NCBI GenBank assembly: GCA_018679295.1
Contig: JAHHLP010000225.1
Location: 1 to 7,300, forward strand
Length of the DNA: 7,300 nt
Direction: 5' to 3'
Source of the DNA: Rhodothermia bacterium
GTDB lineage: Bacteria; Bacteroidota; Rhodothermia; Rhodothermales; JABDKH01
Shown one piece after another: positions 6,948 to 7,300 of the stretch (its first letter is position 1; each line of letters opens with the position of its first letter). The notes under the pieces were generated by a model. It was not told the origin of the DNA. It saw only the letters and a list, made by a program, of their open reading frames with translations, and ran no database searches. Position numbers and translations under genes: made by a program.

Positions 6948-7300
6948 GTTATGGACTGCTTTGCGTCTTAGTCATCCCAGTAGTCCTCCTTGCGAGACCG
7001 GGTGGGCCCGAAATCGGTGGGTTGAGTGCAGGCGCAGACAAGACGGCGCCCTGGCATCCCGACTACGCCGCTGAGCGGGATGGGGTTCGGCAGCACGCGG
7101 TACAATACCTGCGCTCCCCGGCGCCGCGAGATACGCTGCAGTTCGATGCCGCAGCCGGTCAAGTATTTATTACCGTGCTTCCCGACTCTGTCAGCTCGGG
7201 TTCGATCATCGAGATGTCCAACGTTCGGGTGCCCGCCAACAGCTGGCGAACCGGCCATGCCTTCTTCTGGCAGATCGGCCCTAATGATACCGGCGTGTAT
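6920..7300 (+). CDS. Secreted protein of unknown function (5' part only)
   Basis: A frame opens with ATG at 6920 and stays open through 127 codons to the window edge. It begins with a good signal peptide: a basic n-region (MLIRSRGKSR), a hydrophobic core (YGLLCVLVIPVVLLA), then a Pro/Gly-rich stretch. The mature part continues with APWHPDYAAERDGVRQ, QFDAAAGQVFITVLPDSVSS and a segment containing NSWRTGHAFFWQIGPNDTG. I do not recognise the family. The alternation of short beta-like stretches and the SW..G.AFFW....NDTG pattern recall Ig-fold or cadherin-like repeat modules of surface proteins, but this is a weak impression. Codon choice looks like the neighbouring genes, and the opposite-strand frame over the same bases has no protein-like features. 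Its first 28 bases overlap the divergent start of the barrel-protein gene. No clear ribosome binding site precedes the ATG. Confidence 0.72.
   Translation, partial: MLIRSRGKSRYGLLCVLVIPVVLLARPGGPEIGGLSAGADKTAPWHPDYAAERDGVRQHAVQYLRSPAPRDTLQFDAAAGQVFITVLPDSVSSGSIIEMSNVRVPANSWRTGHAFFWQIGPNDTGVY
6949..6989 (-). promoter_or_regulatory. Possible leader mini-ORF with strong ribosome binding site before the barrel gene
   Basis: On the - strand, AAGGAGG (6989-6983) is followed after nine bases by ATG (6975) and an eight-codon frame, MTKTQSSP, ending in TAA at 6951-6949. One base later comes the GTG start of the Omp85 gene. This would permit termination-reinitiation coupling. It may be chance, because the same bases encode the signal peptide of the + strand gene. 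A sequence error joining this start to the barrel gene is a second explanation. Confidence 0.3.

Noticed and set aside
6968..7258. A 96-codon - strand frame at the right edge
   Set aside because: The + strand frame over the same bases has a signal peptide and protein-like composition, while the - strand product does not.

Overview
The window looks like an ordinary chromosomal segment of a moderately GC-rich Gram-negative bacterium. The outer-membrane Omp85 barrel protein shows an outer membrane. Weak or absent Shine-Dalgarno sequences at most starts, a candidate TAnnTTTG promoter upstream of secG and the overall style of the proteins suggest the Bacteroidota/Rhodothermota (FCB) group. That placement is an inference, not a demonstration. 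No mobile element, CRISPR array, tRNA or prophage signature was seen.

The left part (1-3211) is read on the + strand. It holds the C-terminal half of a UMF1-type major facilitator transporter (cut by the window edge), a full-length NIF3-family dinuclear-metal protein, a coiled-coil protein of the C4-type zinc-ribbon family, and, about a dozen bases later, a complete bacterial type A RNase P RNA gene (rnpB). The block ends in a strong intrinsic terminator at 3172-3211, which also looks able to stop transcription arriving from the opposite direction.

The right part (3259-6947) is read on the - strand. In transcription order it encodes an Omp85/TamA-sized outer-membrane barrel protein, the 16S rRNA methyltransferase RsmE, a NUDIX hydrolase resembling ADP-ribose pyrophosphatases, and then, after a 189-base gap with its own candidate promoter, the SecG translocase subunit. 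The first three are tightly packed: 27 bases separate the barrel gene from rsmE, and rsmE and the NUDIX gene overlap by 4 bases (ATGA). They are probably one operon.

At the far right an unlisted + strand reading frame (6920 to the edge) encodes the signal peptide and N-terminus of an unrecognised secreted protein. Its start overlaps the divergent start of the barrel gene.

Most genes are conserved housekeeping functions: RNA processing and ribosome modification (rnpB, rsmE), protein export and outer-membrane assembly (secG, Omp85 protein), and nucleotide-sugar turnover (NUDIX). The points worth a second look are the zinc-ribbon protein that has lost three of its four zinc cysteines, the overlapping divergent starts at 6920-6947 with a possible leader mini-ORF, and the rnpB gene abutting its upstream neighbour. 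I found no convincing undescribed multi-gene system here.
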